The position numbers and the translations under genes were made by a program. This document shows, in pieces, positions 45,091 to 56,597 of a stretch of DNA of 64,000 nucleotides. Under the pieces are notes generated by a model. It worked only from the letters and a program-made list of their open reading frames with translations, searched no databases and had not been told where the DNA came from. How positions within the stretch are numbered: position 1 is the first letter of the stretch; every line of letters starts with the position of its first letter. This DNA comes from Ailanthus altissimus (taxonomy: Eukaryota > Streptophyta > Magnoliopsida > Sapindales > Simaroubaceae). The stretch lies in assembly GCA_946807835.1 (NCBI GenBank), contig OX327700.1, positions 27,130,001-27,194,000 of the forward strand, given 5' to 3'.

Positions 45091-46449
45091 GAGGAGAAGG
45101 CCAACTACATAGAGGAGAAGACAGATGGCAAAGAAACTCTTTTTCTAGCACGAAAGGAAACTGATGGTGGCCAAGCAAATTTCTGGTATCTTGACAGTGG
45201 TGCAAGCAATCACATGTGTGGAAGGAAAGACATGTTCGTGGAGCTAAACGAGTCAGTAAGCGGAAATGTTTCGTTTGGAGATGATTCCACAATAGCAGTG
45301 AAAGGGAGAGGTAACATCCTTATCCGTTTGAAAGATGGGAGACATCAGTTTATTTCCAATGTCTACTATGTGCCCAATATGAAAAGTAACATCTTGAGTT
45401 TAGGACAACTGTTAGAGAAAGGTTATGATATTCATATGAAGGATTATAATCTTTCTATAAAAGATGATAAGAATAACTTCATTGCTAAAGTGCCGATGTC
45501 AAAGAATAGAATGTTCTTGATCAACATACAAAACGATGTTGCAAAGTGCCTGAAAGCTTGCTACAAAGATGCATCATGGCTTTGGCATCTTCGATTTGGG
45601 CATCTCAATTTTGGAGGTCTAGAGCTGCTATCTAAGAAGGAGATGGTGAAGGGACTACCTCGCATCAACCATCCTGACCAGCTTTGTGAAGGGTGTCTAG
45701 TCGGGAAACAATTCAGGAAAAGCTTTCAAAAGGAGTCAAAGACAAGAGCCAAGAAACCACTCGAGCTCATCCATACTGATGTGTGTGGACCGATCAAGCC
45801 AAGCTCTCTCGGTAACAGTAACTATTTTCTTCTCTTCATTGATGATTTTTCAAGAAAAACCTGGATATATTTCTTGAAACAGAAGTCAGAAGTTTTTGAA
45901 GTCTTTAAGAAGTTCAAAGCAGCAGTGGAGAGAGAAAGCGGTAGAAAGATCAAAGCCATGAGATCCGACCGAGGTGGAGAATTTACTTCCAGGGAGTTTC
46001 AAGAGTTCTGTGAAGCAAATGGAATTCGTCGACCAATGACAGTTCCTAGATCCCCCCAACAAAATGGCGTGGCAGAAAGAAAGAACAGAACAATCCTCGA
46101 CATGGCACGAAGCATGCTCAAAAGCAAGAAACTACCCAAGGAATTTTGGGCGGAAGCAGTAGCGTGTGCAGTCTACTTGTCAAACCGATCTCCAACAAGA
46201 AGTGTATGGGGAAAGACACCGCAAGAAGTATGGAGTGGAAGAAAGCCTGGCATTTCCCACCTGAGAATCTTTGGAAGTATAGCCCATGTTCATGTACCGG
46301 ACGAGAGAAGAACGAAGCTTGATGATAAAAGTGAGAGTTTTATCTTTATCGGCTATGATGCTAATTCAAAGGGCTACAAGCTGTACAATCCAGACAATAA
46401 GAAGATTGTGATTAGTCGAGATGTGGTCTTCAACGAAGAAGAAGAATGA
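45091..46449 (+). pseudogene. Element A protease and integrase region
   Basis: The protease active site WYLDSGASNHMCG is at about 45190. The GAG-pre-integrase segment has HLRFGHLNFGGLELL (HH of the zinc-binding part) and LCEGCLVGKQFRKSF. The integrase core shows HTDVCGPIKPSSLG, FIDDFSRKTWIYFLKQK, then SDRGGEF and QQNGVAERKNRT, giving the D, D and E of the DD(35)E set. The open frame ends at a TGA (46447-46449) that is one G-to-A change from Trp, well before RT, so RT is cut off. Confidence 0.92.
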
Positions 46450-47662
46450 GATTTTAACTCTCATGCAGGTGACTTCAATTTCTTTCCTCAGTTTGAAGAA
46501 GATGAGCAGACAACGAGGGAGCAACTAGGACCTCAACAAGAACTTGAAACTCTACCCACTTCACCAACATCAACCACTCAAGGAGACTCATCACCTTCGT
46601 CATCGTCAAATGGGAGTCAAAGTGAAAGAGTTGTGCAACGTACAAGAAGCCTTAGAGATCTCTATGAGGTAACTGAACGACAAGATAATCTTACATTATT
46701 TTGTCTGTTTGTCGATTTGAATCAATGAGCTTTCAAGAAGCAGTACGAGAGAAGAAGTGGAGAGATGCGATGGACGAAGAAATCAAGGCCATCGAGAAGA
46801 ATGACACATGGGAACTCACCTCACTTCCCAAAGGACATAAGGCGATAGGTGTCAAATGGGTGTACAAAACAAAGCAAAACGCCAAAGGAGAGATTGAAAG
46901 GCACAAGGCGAGGCTAGTTGCTAAAGGCTATAGTCAAAAGGCTGGAATTGACTATGATGAGGTATTTGCTCCTGTTGCTCGATTGGAGACTATTAGACTA
47001 ATCATTTCTTTGGCAGCTCAAAACAAGTGGAAGATACAGCAAATAGATGTAAAGTCTGCCTTCCTAAATGGAGTTCTTGAAGAGGAAGTCTACATTCAGC
47101 AACCATCAGGCTACGAAGTCAAAGGCCACGAAGACAAGGTGTTGAAGTTGAAGAAGGCTCTTTACGGGCTAAAACAAGCACCAAGGGCATGGAATAGCCG
47201 AATCGACAAGTACTTCCAAGAGAATGGCTTCAACAAATGTCCCTACGAGCACGCTCTATATATATCAAGATCAAAGATGAAGATGTTTTGATCGCGTGCC
47301 TCTACGTGGACGATTTGATCTTCACTGGAAGCAACCCAAGCATGTTCAATGAATTCAAGGAAGTGATGACGAAAGAATTCGAGATGACAGACATGGGGCT
47401 CATGGCGTACTACCTTGGCATTGAAGTTAAGCAACAAAAGGATGGAATTTTCATTTCACAAGAAAGCTATACAAAGGAGATCCTGAAGAAGTTCAAGATG
47501 GAGAATTGTAAGCCGATAAGCACATCGACGGAATACGGAATCAAGATGTCCAAACATGAAGAAGGCAAAAGTATAGATCCAACATTCTTCAAAAGTTTGG
47601 TAGGAAGTCTACGCTATCTAACTTGCACGAGGCCCGATATTCTTCACGCAGTTATTGGTTAG
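46450..47662 (+). pseudogene. Element A reverse transcriptase, frameshifted
   Basis: The frame changes near 46710; then RDAMDEEIKAIEKNDTWEL and GVKWVYKTK, KARLVAKGYSQKAGIDYDEV, QQIDVKSAFLNGVLEEEVYI and LKKALYGLKQAPRAW give the RT fingers and palm. A second frame change near 47260 precedes the catalytic CLYVDDLIFTGS. The ORF ends at about 47660 in the TRPDI block with another frame change. Confidence 0.92.
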
Positions 47663-48269
47663 TCGCTACATGGAATCTCCAACAACCACCCATTTTAAAG
47701 CCGCAAAGAGAATTCTTCGCTATCTGAAAGGTACAATTGACTTTGGCTTGTTCTATTCAGTTTCTAATGATTACAAGCTTGTTGGATATAGCGATAGTGA
47801 TTGGGGTGGAGACATAGATAATCGAAGGAGCACTACTGGATTCGTATTTTTCATGGGAGGTACTGCTTTCACATGGATGTCAAAGAAATAACCGATTGTC
47901 ACATTGTCCACTTGTGAAGCAGAATATGTTGCTGCTACCTCATGCGTTTGTCATGCAATTTGGCTTAGAAATCTATTGAAGGAGATAGGCTTGATACAAG
48001 AAGAGCCTACCAAGGTTTGTGTCGACAACAAGTCAGCCATTGCCTTAGCCAAGAATCCGGTATTCCATGATCGAAGCAAACACATCGATATTCGCTACCA
48101 CTATATAAGGGAGTGTGTTGCAAGAAAGGATGTGCAAGTTGAATATGTGAAGTCACAAGATCAAGTTGCCGATATTTTTACCAAACCACTGACAAGCGAA
48201 GACTTCATAAGATTAAGGAACTTATTAGGGGTCACAAGATCAAGTTTAAAGGGGGGTGTTAGATCATAA
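47663..48269 (+). pseudogene. Element A RNase H, one in-frame stop
   Basis: VSRYMESPTTTHFKAAKRIL and YSDSDWGGDIDNRRSTTGF are the RT-RNase H connection and RNase H start. A TAA interrupts the frame at 47889. STCEAEYVAATSCVCHAIWL, CVDNKSAIALAKNPVFH and SKHIDIRYHYIRE complete the RNase H, and VADIFTKPL the polyprotein end. Catalytic acidic residues are visible (D of SDSDW, E of CEAEY, D of VDNKS). Confidence 0.93.
48246..48256 (+). other. Polypurine tract of element A
   Basis: TTAAAGGGGGG directly before the 3' LTR. Confidence 0.85.
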
Positions 48270-48674
48270 ACTTGATCCATTATGGGAGCCTAAACCTAAA
48301 ATCAATCAAATTGGAGTCCAAATCCATAATCAAGGTCCAAAACTACTAACCTTCTACCTAGAATCTTCTAGGGTATAGTAATTAAGCATGTGAATAATTT
48401 GGAAGGATGGAGAAGAATGAAGAAGAATGAGGTGTATGGTTATTGTAATTTTGGATTAGTTTATTTGTGTGGTGTAGGATTGTTCTTAAGTAGTATAAAT
48501 ACCCCTCCCCATTTTAGTTTAGGCATAAAAAAAAATTAAGAGCTTATAAGTGAGTGAAGAAGTAAATTCTAATAAAGAGTGAGTTATAGTATCTTGTTTT
48601 TGAGTGAGAATGCTCTTGTAATATTTGTTTGAGTTTAAATAAAAGTTATTTGTGTGAGTGTTTCATTTTCAACA
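48257..48674 (+). repeat. 3' LTR of element A
   Basis: 418 bp, aligned without obvious gaps to 43325-43742. Differences include GGGAGCC for GGGAGCT and GGTATAGT for GGTGTGGT. Confidence 0.95.
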
Positions 48675-48679
48675 ATTAA

Positions 48680-50334
48680 CTGTATATTACAGTGCTGAAT
48701 TGCCGGTGGAGAAAATAATGGGGAGTATAATATATCGTGAACCCAAATTTAGTTTAGATTAGTCTCGTTTTCTTTTCTTTTCTTTCAAAGTTTTGATTTG
48801 ATATATACTGAACCTTGCCTTTTCTACATATATTGAGATGAACCAAATGATTTGTATGCGACTTTGTGACATCCTGGAGCTAGAGCAACCAACTAATTAC
48901 GAGGGTTCCCTGGAGCATGTCAGAAATAGAAGTGCAAGTTTCACTAGAATTTTCTCAGAAAATCTGGATAAGGAGAATTCTGGGTAAGAGTAAACTCCTT
49001 TTGTAGTTTCAGAATTTAATATTCACAAAGGAGCATTCAGTTAGGGACAGACCTTGGCATGTTTCTTAGTGAAATTACATATTTATTATTTATAAGATTC
49101 ATTTAGTTGCGGACAGATTGTGAGATGTCCGGTTACCCTTTTTTGAGCAGGCTGTTAGTAATCATGTTGTGTCTTAGAAAGTTGATTTTGGTAGGCTATT
49201 TGCATAATCCTTTCAACAGTTAGCTTTAACTTGTATTAGATTACAGCAGGTACAGGCTGCTCTCGATTTTATGAAGTATTGTATTTGATGAAATTACTCA
49301 TAATTAAAGTTATTGATCTTTCTTGAAGTTGTATTTGAGTGACTGTTCTGTATATGATGGCCTACCGCTTTTTATTTTTGTTAAATTTGAAGTCTTAGTT
49401 ATGCAGCTTTTTTTTTTTATATTGTTAGTTTTCGAGGGTTTGGATAGTTGTGTTTCCCTCCTTTTTTTTCTCACAACTTCTCTTTCACTTTTAATCATAA
49501 TTTCTTTTTTCTTTTTCTCATCATTTATTTTTTATTCGTTATTTTTCATATAATTATATGTATGGGTGATAAAATAAGTCAAGACACAATTATTCAATAC
49601 AAATTTAATATTTTTTAAGTGAATATAAATAAAAAAATTAATACAATTAATAAATACATAAAATTCGTATTATCTATTTATTAATCACGTCGAATATGTC
49701 TTTTTAATCTTTATCAACTGTTTTTTTTTTTTTTTACAAATTGAATGATTTCGTTTTAAAAAAAACAAATGAACTAAACCTAACCTAGCAGCTGTCTCTC
49801 TCATCTTATTAAAAACAAAATAACAAATTAACTAGGGAAGAGAAAAAATGTCGTTATTTTCTCTCCACACTCTATGTCCAAACCTTAACCATACTCTTTC
49901 ATCTTCTTCCCACCCAAAGAGGACAAAGGCCACCTATAACTTGCTGCCACTTGAGATTATCAGATAGCAACTTGGCCAGCCTGTGCTCCACCACCAAGAC
50001 TGCCTTTTCTTGAAGGAAAATAAAAGAATGGTCTTGCAAAGAGAGGTGATCAAATCATGAAGTGTGGAATAGTACATTTTCTTCTTGTTTTCATCGCTAT
50101 GGCTTGATTTTAAGAGAATTTTAGATTTGGATAAAATTGAATATGGTTGCTTTAAGTTACCAGCTCTATAGATTTGAGATTTTCTTTTTTCTTTTTCTCA
50201 AAAGATTAGTGTTTTATTGTAAGAGAATGGTTGAGAATATTTTTTGACTTTTGATTTTTTTTTTTGTGATATAAGGTTCCAATGGTGATCGTGATCAAAG
50301 CAGAGCCTAATTTAGCTCTAGATTAAGATTGTCT
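48680..50334. other. Unique DNA between elements A and B
   Basis: The stretch 48830-48990 has an open frame from 48838 of about 50 codons (MNQMICMRLCDILELEQ...) and resembles 36460-36570 downstream of VIP2. From 49560 the DNA is AT-rich. No known protein family was recognised. Confidence 0.35.
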
Positions 50335-51092
50335 TGTATTGGAGTTTTGGTGATTCAACAATCTTGTTTAGGTAAGAATTGTGAAGAATATCAAAGAGAA
50401 GAGTCACAAAAAGTTCAGAATGTATGGAACACGTATGAGAAAATTTAAGACGTGTGGGACACAAAAGAGAAAGCAAAACGGGACTTAGAGATGAGAAAGA
50501 CGAGGACCAGTAGATCAGGCCACCTAGCGCCGTAGCACCAGAGTAGGAAAAGTCCATTTTGGCTTTGGACTTTTGAGTTTTGAAAAGTTTTGAGCTTTCA
50601 AAACATATGGACTCTTATTCCAATTAGGATTAGGGTTTGTAGGCATGAAATAACCCATATATAAACTCTTGTAAACTTTTTAGATTGAAATAAAGCATTA
50701 AGTGAGACTCTAACAGAGAGAAGAATTAGATAGACACTAAGTGCTTGTGTGTACTAGAGTGCAATAGCTGTTTGAGTGTTTATTGTTCATGGAGAGAAAT
50801 AGTACACTAAGCATTATATCATTATAAGTGTTCTTCATTGTGTTTTCTTGTAAATTCTCTAGGGAGTTAATGAGAGAGGTTAGGATCCTTGGATCCACCA
50901 TGGGCTTAAGTAATTGGCTGAACCACGTAAATGATTATGTTGTGCTCTTGATTATTTGCTTTATATTCTTACTAGTTTTGCTTGATATCTTAATTATTCC
51001 GTTGCACAAAGAGGTTAGAATTTAAGGTTAAACTTGGTTAGGGTTCTTTGCTTAAACCTAATCTCACAAAGAAAGAGGCAATTCCTCTAACA
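50335..51092 (+). repeat. 5' LTR of element B
   Basis: 758 bp from TGTATTGGAG to CCTCTAACA. Contains a short CG-module piece (50520-50545), TATATAAACTC and the CACTAAGTGC word. Confidence 0.85.
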
Positions 51093-51095
51093 AAC

Positions 51096-51111
51096 TGGTA
51101 TCAGAACAAAG
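51096..51111 (+). other. Primer binding site of element B
   Basis: TGGTATCAGAACAAAG, a slightly changed tRNA-Met primer site. Confidence 0.8.
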
Positions 51112-51140
51112 TTCGATAATACATATTAAGGGTATTTAAA

Positions 51141-52260
51141 CAATGGTTGCGATAAAAAAAAAGAAATAGAGAAGTTCAATGGGATGAATGACTTCAATCT
51201 TTGGAGGAATAATGTTAGGGCTCTACTGGTGAAGGAAGAACTAGACTTAGCTTTGGAGGAAGCTAGTTCCTCAACTAGATAAGGGATGACAACCTCAAAG
51301 TCCACGGGAAAGATTGGTACACGATTCAAAAGAAGGCTTACAACACTATAATCTTAATGTTGAGCTATGAAGTATTGAGGGACATTAGTGATGAAAAAAT
51401 TACTGTGTGGTTATGGAAGAGACTCGAGGTGTTATATATAAAGAAGTTTCTTACAAATAGACTTTTTATGAAGAAAAAACTATATCAGCTAAATATGCAC
51501 GAGGGATCTTCATTGAGAGCTCACATTGATGAGTTTAATAAGATCATCATAAGTATTGAACAATTAGACATCAAGACTGAGGATGAAGACAAGACCATAA
51601 TCCTGTTAAGTTTGTAGTCGAAGAGTTATGAGAGCTTTATAGATACACTGATGTATGGCAAAGAGTCCTTAACGATGAATGATGCTAAGAAACCATTGAA
51701 CTCAAAAGAATTAACAAAGGGATCTGAATCTGAGAATGGAGCAACATTGCTTACACAAGGAAAGAAGAACAACTAATCAAGGAGGAGATCCAAGAAGTGT
51801 TTCATTTGTCATAACGAAGGGCACTTTGTAATAGATTGTCCTAAATCAAAAGACTAGGATTGGTATCAGTAGTCTTAGGGAAGATATCAAAGTTGTAGAC
51901 ACATTGATAGCCTAAAGAAAAAAGTACCGCTGAAAATAGATATTAGATTCGGGGTGTAGCGTTCATATGTGTCCCAATAGATCATTGTTCATTAACTACA
52001 AAACCACCAGAGGTAAAACTCTTATGAGGAATGACATGACTTATGAGATCATAGGAGTTGGTGACATAAGGCTGATGATGCAAGATGGAAAAACTAGGAA
52101 CTTACATGGTGTAAGGCATGTTCCTAATCTGAGGAGGAACTTGATATCCCTAAACAAGCTCGATACGGAGGGGTTTTCAAGTAGAGCGAAAAAGAAAAAT
52201 TGAGGGTAGAAAAAGTATCTATAAGGTTTGAGGGTGAGAAGCATAATGAAGGGTTTTACG
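51141..52260 (+). pseudogene. Element B gag and protease remnants
   Basis: EIEKFNGMNDFNLWRNNVRA starts gag after a frameshift in an A-run. 51357-51617 reads VWLWKRLEVLYIKKFLTNRL and HIDEFNKIIISIEQLDIK, a UBN2-type capsid. The zinc knuckle CFICHNEGHFVIDC is at about 51795. LDSGCSVHMCPNRSLF at about 51945 is the protease active site. Stops and frame changes interrupt all parts. Confidence 0.85.
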
Positions 52261-52290
52261 TGCTTAAGGGGATGGCCATGAGTGACCCGG

Positions 52291-53695
52291 TGCTTGATAA
52301 GGGCGTAAAAGCACTAATATGATTTGTACCCAACTTTCATATTTTGCTCTAAATCATAAGTATTTCACTATTTAATTGTGTTTTTTAACCATAAATAAAT
52401 GCATAACGAAAAATGTGATACATAGGAACGAACGGGAGGCGAATCAAACGTTAAACGAAGAAGTTACGCTCAAAATACGAAAGTAGCGTAGTAGGTGGTT
52501 GGGCGCCACAGCGCCAAGGGCTGAGCACTGCAGCGCCTAGATCTGCGAGTGAGTACTGCGGCGCCCAGCACCGCAATGCTCGTCGATGTCTTGACAGACC
52601 TGGTGCTCGTGCCTAGCTCCGTGGTGCCCGTGCGGATGCTTAAATACTCCTCTCAACTCTCCTATTATGGGGTAGATTCGAAGCTCCTCGCGCCTAAGGT
52701 TTCTCTTAGCAACAAAAATACTATTTTGAGGCAAAAATAGAGAGACTTAGTAAGGAGAAAAATGCAAACAACGACTACACATTCAAGCCAAGAGATCAAA
52801 GTGAATTTATTAAAGATTGAAGAATCAACTCTTAGGCAATCAAGACAAGAGGAAGAAGAACAACTCAGGGCATCACTTGTGTTATTTTCTTCCTTAATTT
52901 TAAGAGATGATTTTGTTCATGATATTTTCATACTTTTGCTTTGATATTCTTGTTTTGAACATGAGCTAAATACTTTTGATCTAGGGTTAGACGTTATTGA
53001 ACCTAGTATGTAATTGACTCTTTTAAACTCTTAGTTATGAACTTTTATCCCTTAATTGATTTAATTTATCTATGCTTAATGCCTTCATTATACTTGATCA
53101 CTATTTTGGTTGTTTAGAAACCATGATAACTTTGACAAAAGGATGCATGTGTTTAGCCTAGAGTAGATTGATACGTGATCAGAGAGTAATATTTATGAAT
53201 TCCATCTAGGATAGACATATACCTAGGTGGTACGTATGGTTTGATTAGAATTATTTTTAACGAGTTGCATCTTTTTTGGATTACCATAGACATATAGGTA
53301 ATTATTAGGGTGTGATATTATCATTCGACTGTCGACAGAAGCTTATGATGACATCAATGTCTAGCCGACAATTGATAATAAGGGAATAACTAAGGGGTTA
53401 ATGGAGTCAATGAACTATTAGGGGATACATCGATACCCTAAATTACTTATCAAATTAGTGAATTCTATCTCCGAGTATTTGCTATATTTTAATTAGGTTT
53501 AATTCAATAGTAATATTTTAGTTAGTTAAACTCCATCTCAGAAGTTAGTCTAGATAAATGTAAAATAGAGTAATTTTAGTAATCAATTGAAGAAATAGAA
53601 ACAATAGTCTCTGTGGGATCAATAATCGAGACTTAGTCCTATATTACTTGGTACGAAAAACGTGCATTTGTGCTAGGTTATTAAATCACACATCA
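52291..53695 (+). mobile_element. Nested solo LTR, probably gypsy-type
   Basis: About 1.4 kb of foreign sequence interrupts the element-B polyprotein after GMAMSDPV. The part near its end (TCTCTGTGGGATCAATAATCG, then TTACTTGGTACGAAAAACG) is the typical end of plant gypsy LTRs. It carries a CG-rich module at 52500-52640. The exact ends and target duplication are unclear (CCCGG to the left, CGGGG to the right). Confidence 0.62.
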
Positions 53696-53946
53696 CGGGG
53701 TGTTGGGGTAATGTAGACCACTAGGCGGCATCCAAACTATGCTTATCAAAGTGATGAAGGTCGAAAAGGAGTACAACAAATCAATACCTTATGTAAGGTG
53801 CATGAATATCTTTAAAGACCAAAGTCACTAGCCCGGAGAAATTTAAGTCTTGGTGCAGACGTAATTGAACTCAACTATAGGTGATAGAGTATTAGTGTGA
53901 ATCGGATCTAGAAGCCTTCTTATTTGGAGATTTTGAATCAAGGAAG

Positions 53947-54817
53947 TGTTTATTAGAGTTTTGGTATTTCAATAATCTTGTTTGGGCAAGCATTGTGAAG
54001 AATATCAAAAAGGAAAGTCACAAGAAGTCTAAAATGTGTAGAATACGTAAGAGAAAGTTTAGGACGTATGAGAAACAAAGGAAAAAAAAAGGGACTTGGA
54101 AAAGAAAAAAGAGGCGAGAAAGACGAGGATCGTTAGTTTAGGTCGCGGTGTCACGGTACTAGAGTGCAGCATCGCGGTGCTGGAAACCAGTGAGCATAGC
54201 GCCGCAGCACTGGCCAGCCAACGCCATGGCGCTAGATCGAATTCATGTTAGCGCCGCAGTGCTAGAGTGGGAAAAGTCCATTTTGGCTTCAAACGTTTGA
54301 GTTTTGAAAAGTTTTGGACTTCTAAAATACGTGGACTTTTATTCTAATTAGGATTAGGGTTAGTAGGCACGAAATAACCTCTATATAAACCCTTGCAAAT
54401 CATTTAGATTGAAATCAACTATTAAGAGAGACTCTAAAAGAGAGAAGAAATAGGAAGACACTAAGTTTTTGTGTGTGATATAGTGCAACTACTGTTTGAG
54501 TGTTCATTGTTTGTGGGAGAGTAAAGGTACACTAAACATTAGATCATTCTGAGTGTTCTTCATTGCGTTTTCTTATAAATTCTCTAGGGAGTTAATGAGA
54601 GAGGATAGAATCCTTGGATCCACCGTGAACGTAGACAATTGGCCAAACCATGTAAGTGATTGTGTTGTACTCTTAATTATCTGCTTTATATTCTTACTAT
54701 TCTTGCTTACTATTTTGGTTATTCCATTGTGCAAAGAGGTTAGAGTTCAAAGTTGAACTTTGTTGAAGTTTTTCTTTTTAACCTAATATCAAAGGGAGAG
54801 GGACGATTCCTCAAACA
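53947..54817 (+). repeat. 3' LTR of element B
   Basis: 871 bp from TGTTTATTAGAG to CCTCAAACA. It is over 100 bp longer than the 5' LTR, mainly because of an expanded CG-rich module (54140-54265). Confidence 0.85.
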
Positions 54818-54822
54818 CTTTG

Positions 54823-56592
54823 TTTATTCTTCAGTAAGAAGTTGAAAGAGTTTATTGTTGTTTTATTTGGTTAATGGTTGATTTTTGATAAAAATTTTAA
54901 GGATTTTTTTTTTTGGGTTGAGGCAATTAGATATTTTTATTCTAAATTTAGTTTAATCGAAATAAATGAATCAAATCATAAACGAATCGAATGATAAATG
55001 AATTAAATAGTAAATAAATTATAGACGAATCGAATTGTAAACGAATCAAATAATAAATGAATTGAATTATAAACGAATTGAATTTGATATATTTATTTAA
55101 ACGTATTTTATTGTGTTATTCATTTATTAAACGAATCGAATATGAATTTATGTGTTTGATTCGTTTAGTAAATTAATTGTATTGGTGTCTAAAAAAACTT
55201 GTTAGTATTCTATATTAACATGACATGAATACAATTCATTTACACGAATTGTCATAATTAATTGTGAGTTTCATTTTTTTGAGATGCAACTTTTAAAAAA
55301 TAATAAAATAAAATTGTGAGTTCTCTATTTGAGTTAAGTTGTGACTTCTTTCTTCTTTTAGAAATTCACGGGTTCTTTATTTTTGAGTCGTCATTTTTTT
55401 TTTATTTTCTTTTTACATGTGACATGACTTGTCGTCTTTTGATTGTGATATTTTCTTGCTCATATGTTATTTTATTGTTCTTTTTAAATAAATATAATTG
55501 TCACCTTACTTTTTATTGCAATAAGTAATGTTTGTATTTTTTTTGGACATGAGAAATACCATTATAATAACATTATAAAGAAATAATTGATCATTCGCAT
55601 GTAAAACGTTTTGGATATAACAATTATTGTTATTATAAGATTGTAAAGAAATAATGTGTACATTACAAGAAAAAAAGATACTGTTATAATAAAATTTACT
55701 ATAAAGTTAATTTTATGATAGATTTTATAAATCACCTTAAGTGGAGCCATTGATTGGTGATAGATAACAATCTACAACCTAACAGTATTAGAAGTTTTTA
55801 ATGATAAATTATCTCTTCTGTAAAGTTGTGATATTTATTTATCAAATGATAATTGCTTTAACATATAGCTGATGATATGACAGATGTTGTAGCGGATATC
55901 ATGGTGGATGATGTTATGATAATGTTATGTGGTAAATGAGTGATGATGTAAAAATGATGTCATGTGACTAGTATATGATAACATCTACAATGAATGCAAA
56001 TTTATCATAATTCAGTGATATATTTATATCATTAAATGGTAATAGATTATATTTTTATTTATATATAATAAATCATATTTTAATAAATTAATTTTTTTAT
56101 AATTAGTATTTCTATTTAAATTTAAATAATAATTTATCAAGTAATTAAAAAATATCAATAAAAACAAAATAAATAAATGTAGAGCTAGTATGAAATTTTT
56201 GAGGGAGATCTAAAAATAAAGTCATGTGAGTGCAAGTCCAAAATAAAGTAATCTCATACTATGTAGAAGCGAATTATTCTATATGGAGTCGATTTAGTAA
56301 TGAGTTGTTGCGAGTGAGATAAGAAGGAAGCATGTAGAAGGGAAGCAACATAGTTATGGAATTTACTTTTAGAGATTCTTATCTGGACCAAACTAATACA
56401 TCTTATATCTATACATTGTGATAGTGAGGCAACTTTATCAAGTGTGTGTAATCATATACATAATGGAAGTCTTGACATATTAGCCTAAGACATAGATATA
56501 CGAGATTAATTACTATTTTGTGAGATCATGCTAATATTTGGAAAACCTTTAACTAAACGCCTTATATTATATTATAAGTAAGTGATTACAAG
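54823..56592. other. AT-rich spacer with AACGAATCGAAT repeats
   Basis: 54955-55145 is built from degenerate AAACGAATCGAATNATAAATGAAT words, a small minisatellite-like block. The rest is AT-rich, with TATAATAA words around 55560-55700. No gene was recognised. Confidence 0.5.
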
Positions 56593-56597
56593 CATTA

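Larger units (their letters stand above)
43325..48674 (+). mobile_element. Copia element A, full length, coding region broken
   Basis: 5,350 bp with 418-bp LTRs (TGTTGGATC...TTCCAACA), a primer binding site, gag-pol in copia order (gag, protease, integrase, RT, RNase H) and a polypurine tract. The 5-bp duplication ATTAA flanks it (43320-43324 and 48675-48679). LTR copies differ at roughly a dozen or more places by eye, so the insertion is not recent. At least three in-frame stops and three frame changes break the single polyprotein frame, so the copy is not autonomous. Confidence 0.96.
50335..54817 (+). mobile_element. Copia element B, old and internally deleted
   Basis: Two diverged LTRs (50335-51092 and 53947-54817), a tRNA-Met type primer site, gag and protease remnants, and then almost no pol. 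After a nested solo LTR only a short tail (about 53700-53946) precedes the 3' LTR, so integrase, RT and RNase H are gone. Gag wording (EKFNGMNDFNLW) shows kinship with element C. No clean target duplication was found, in keeping with age. Confidence 0.85.
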
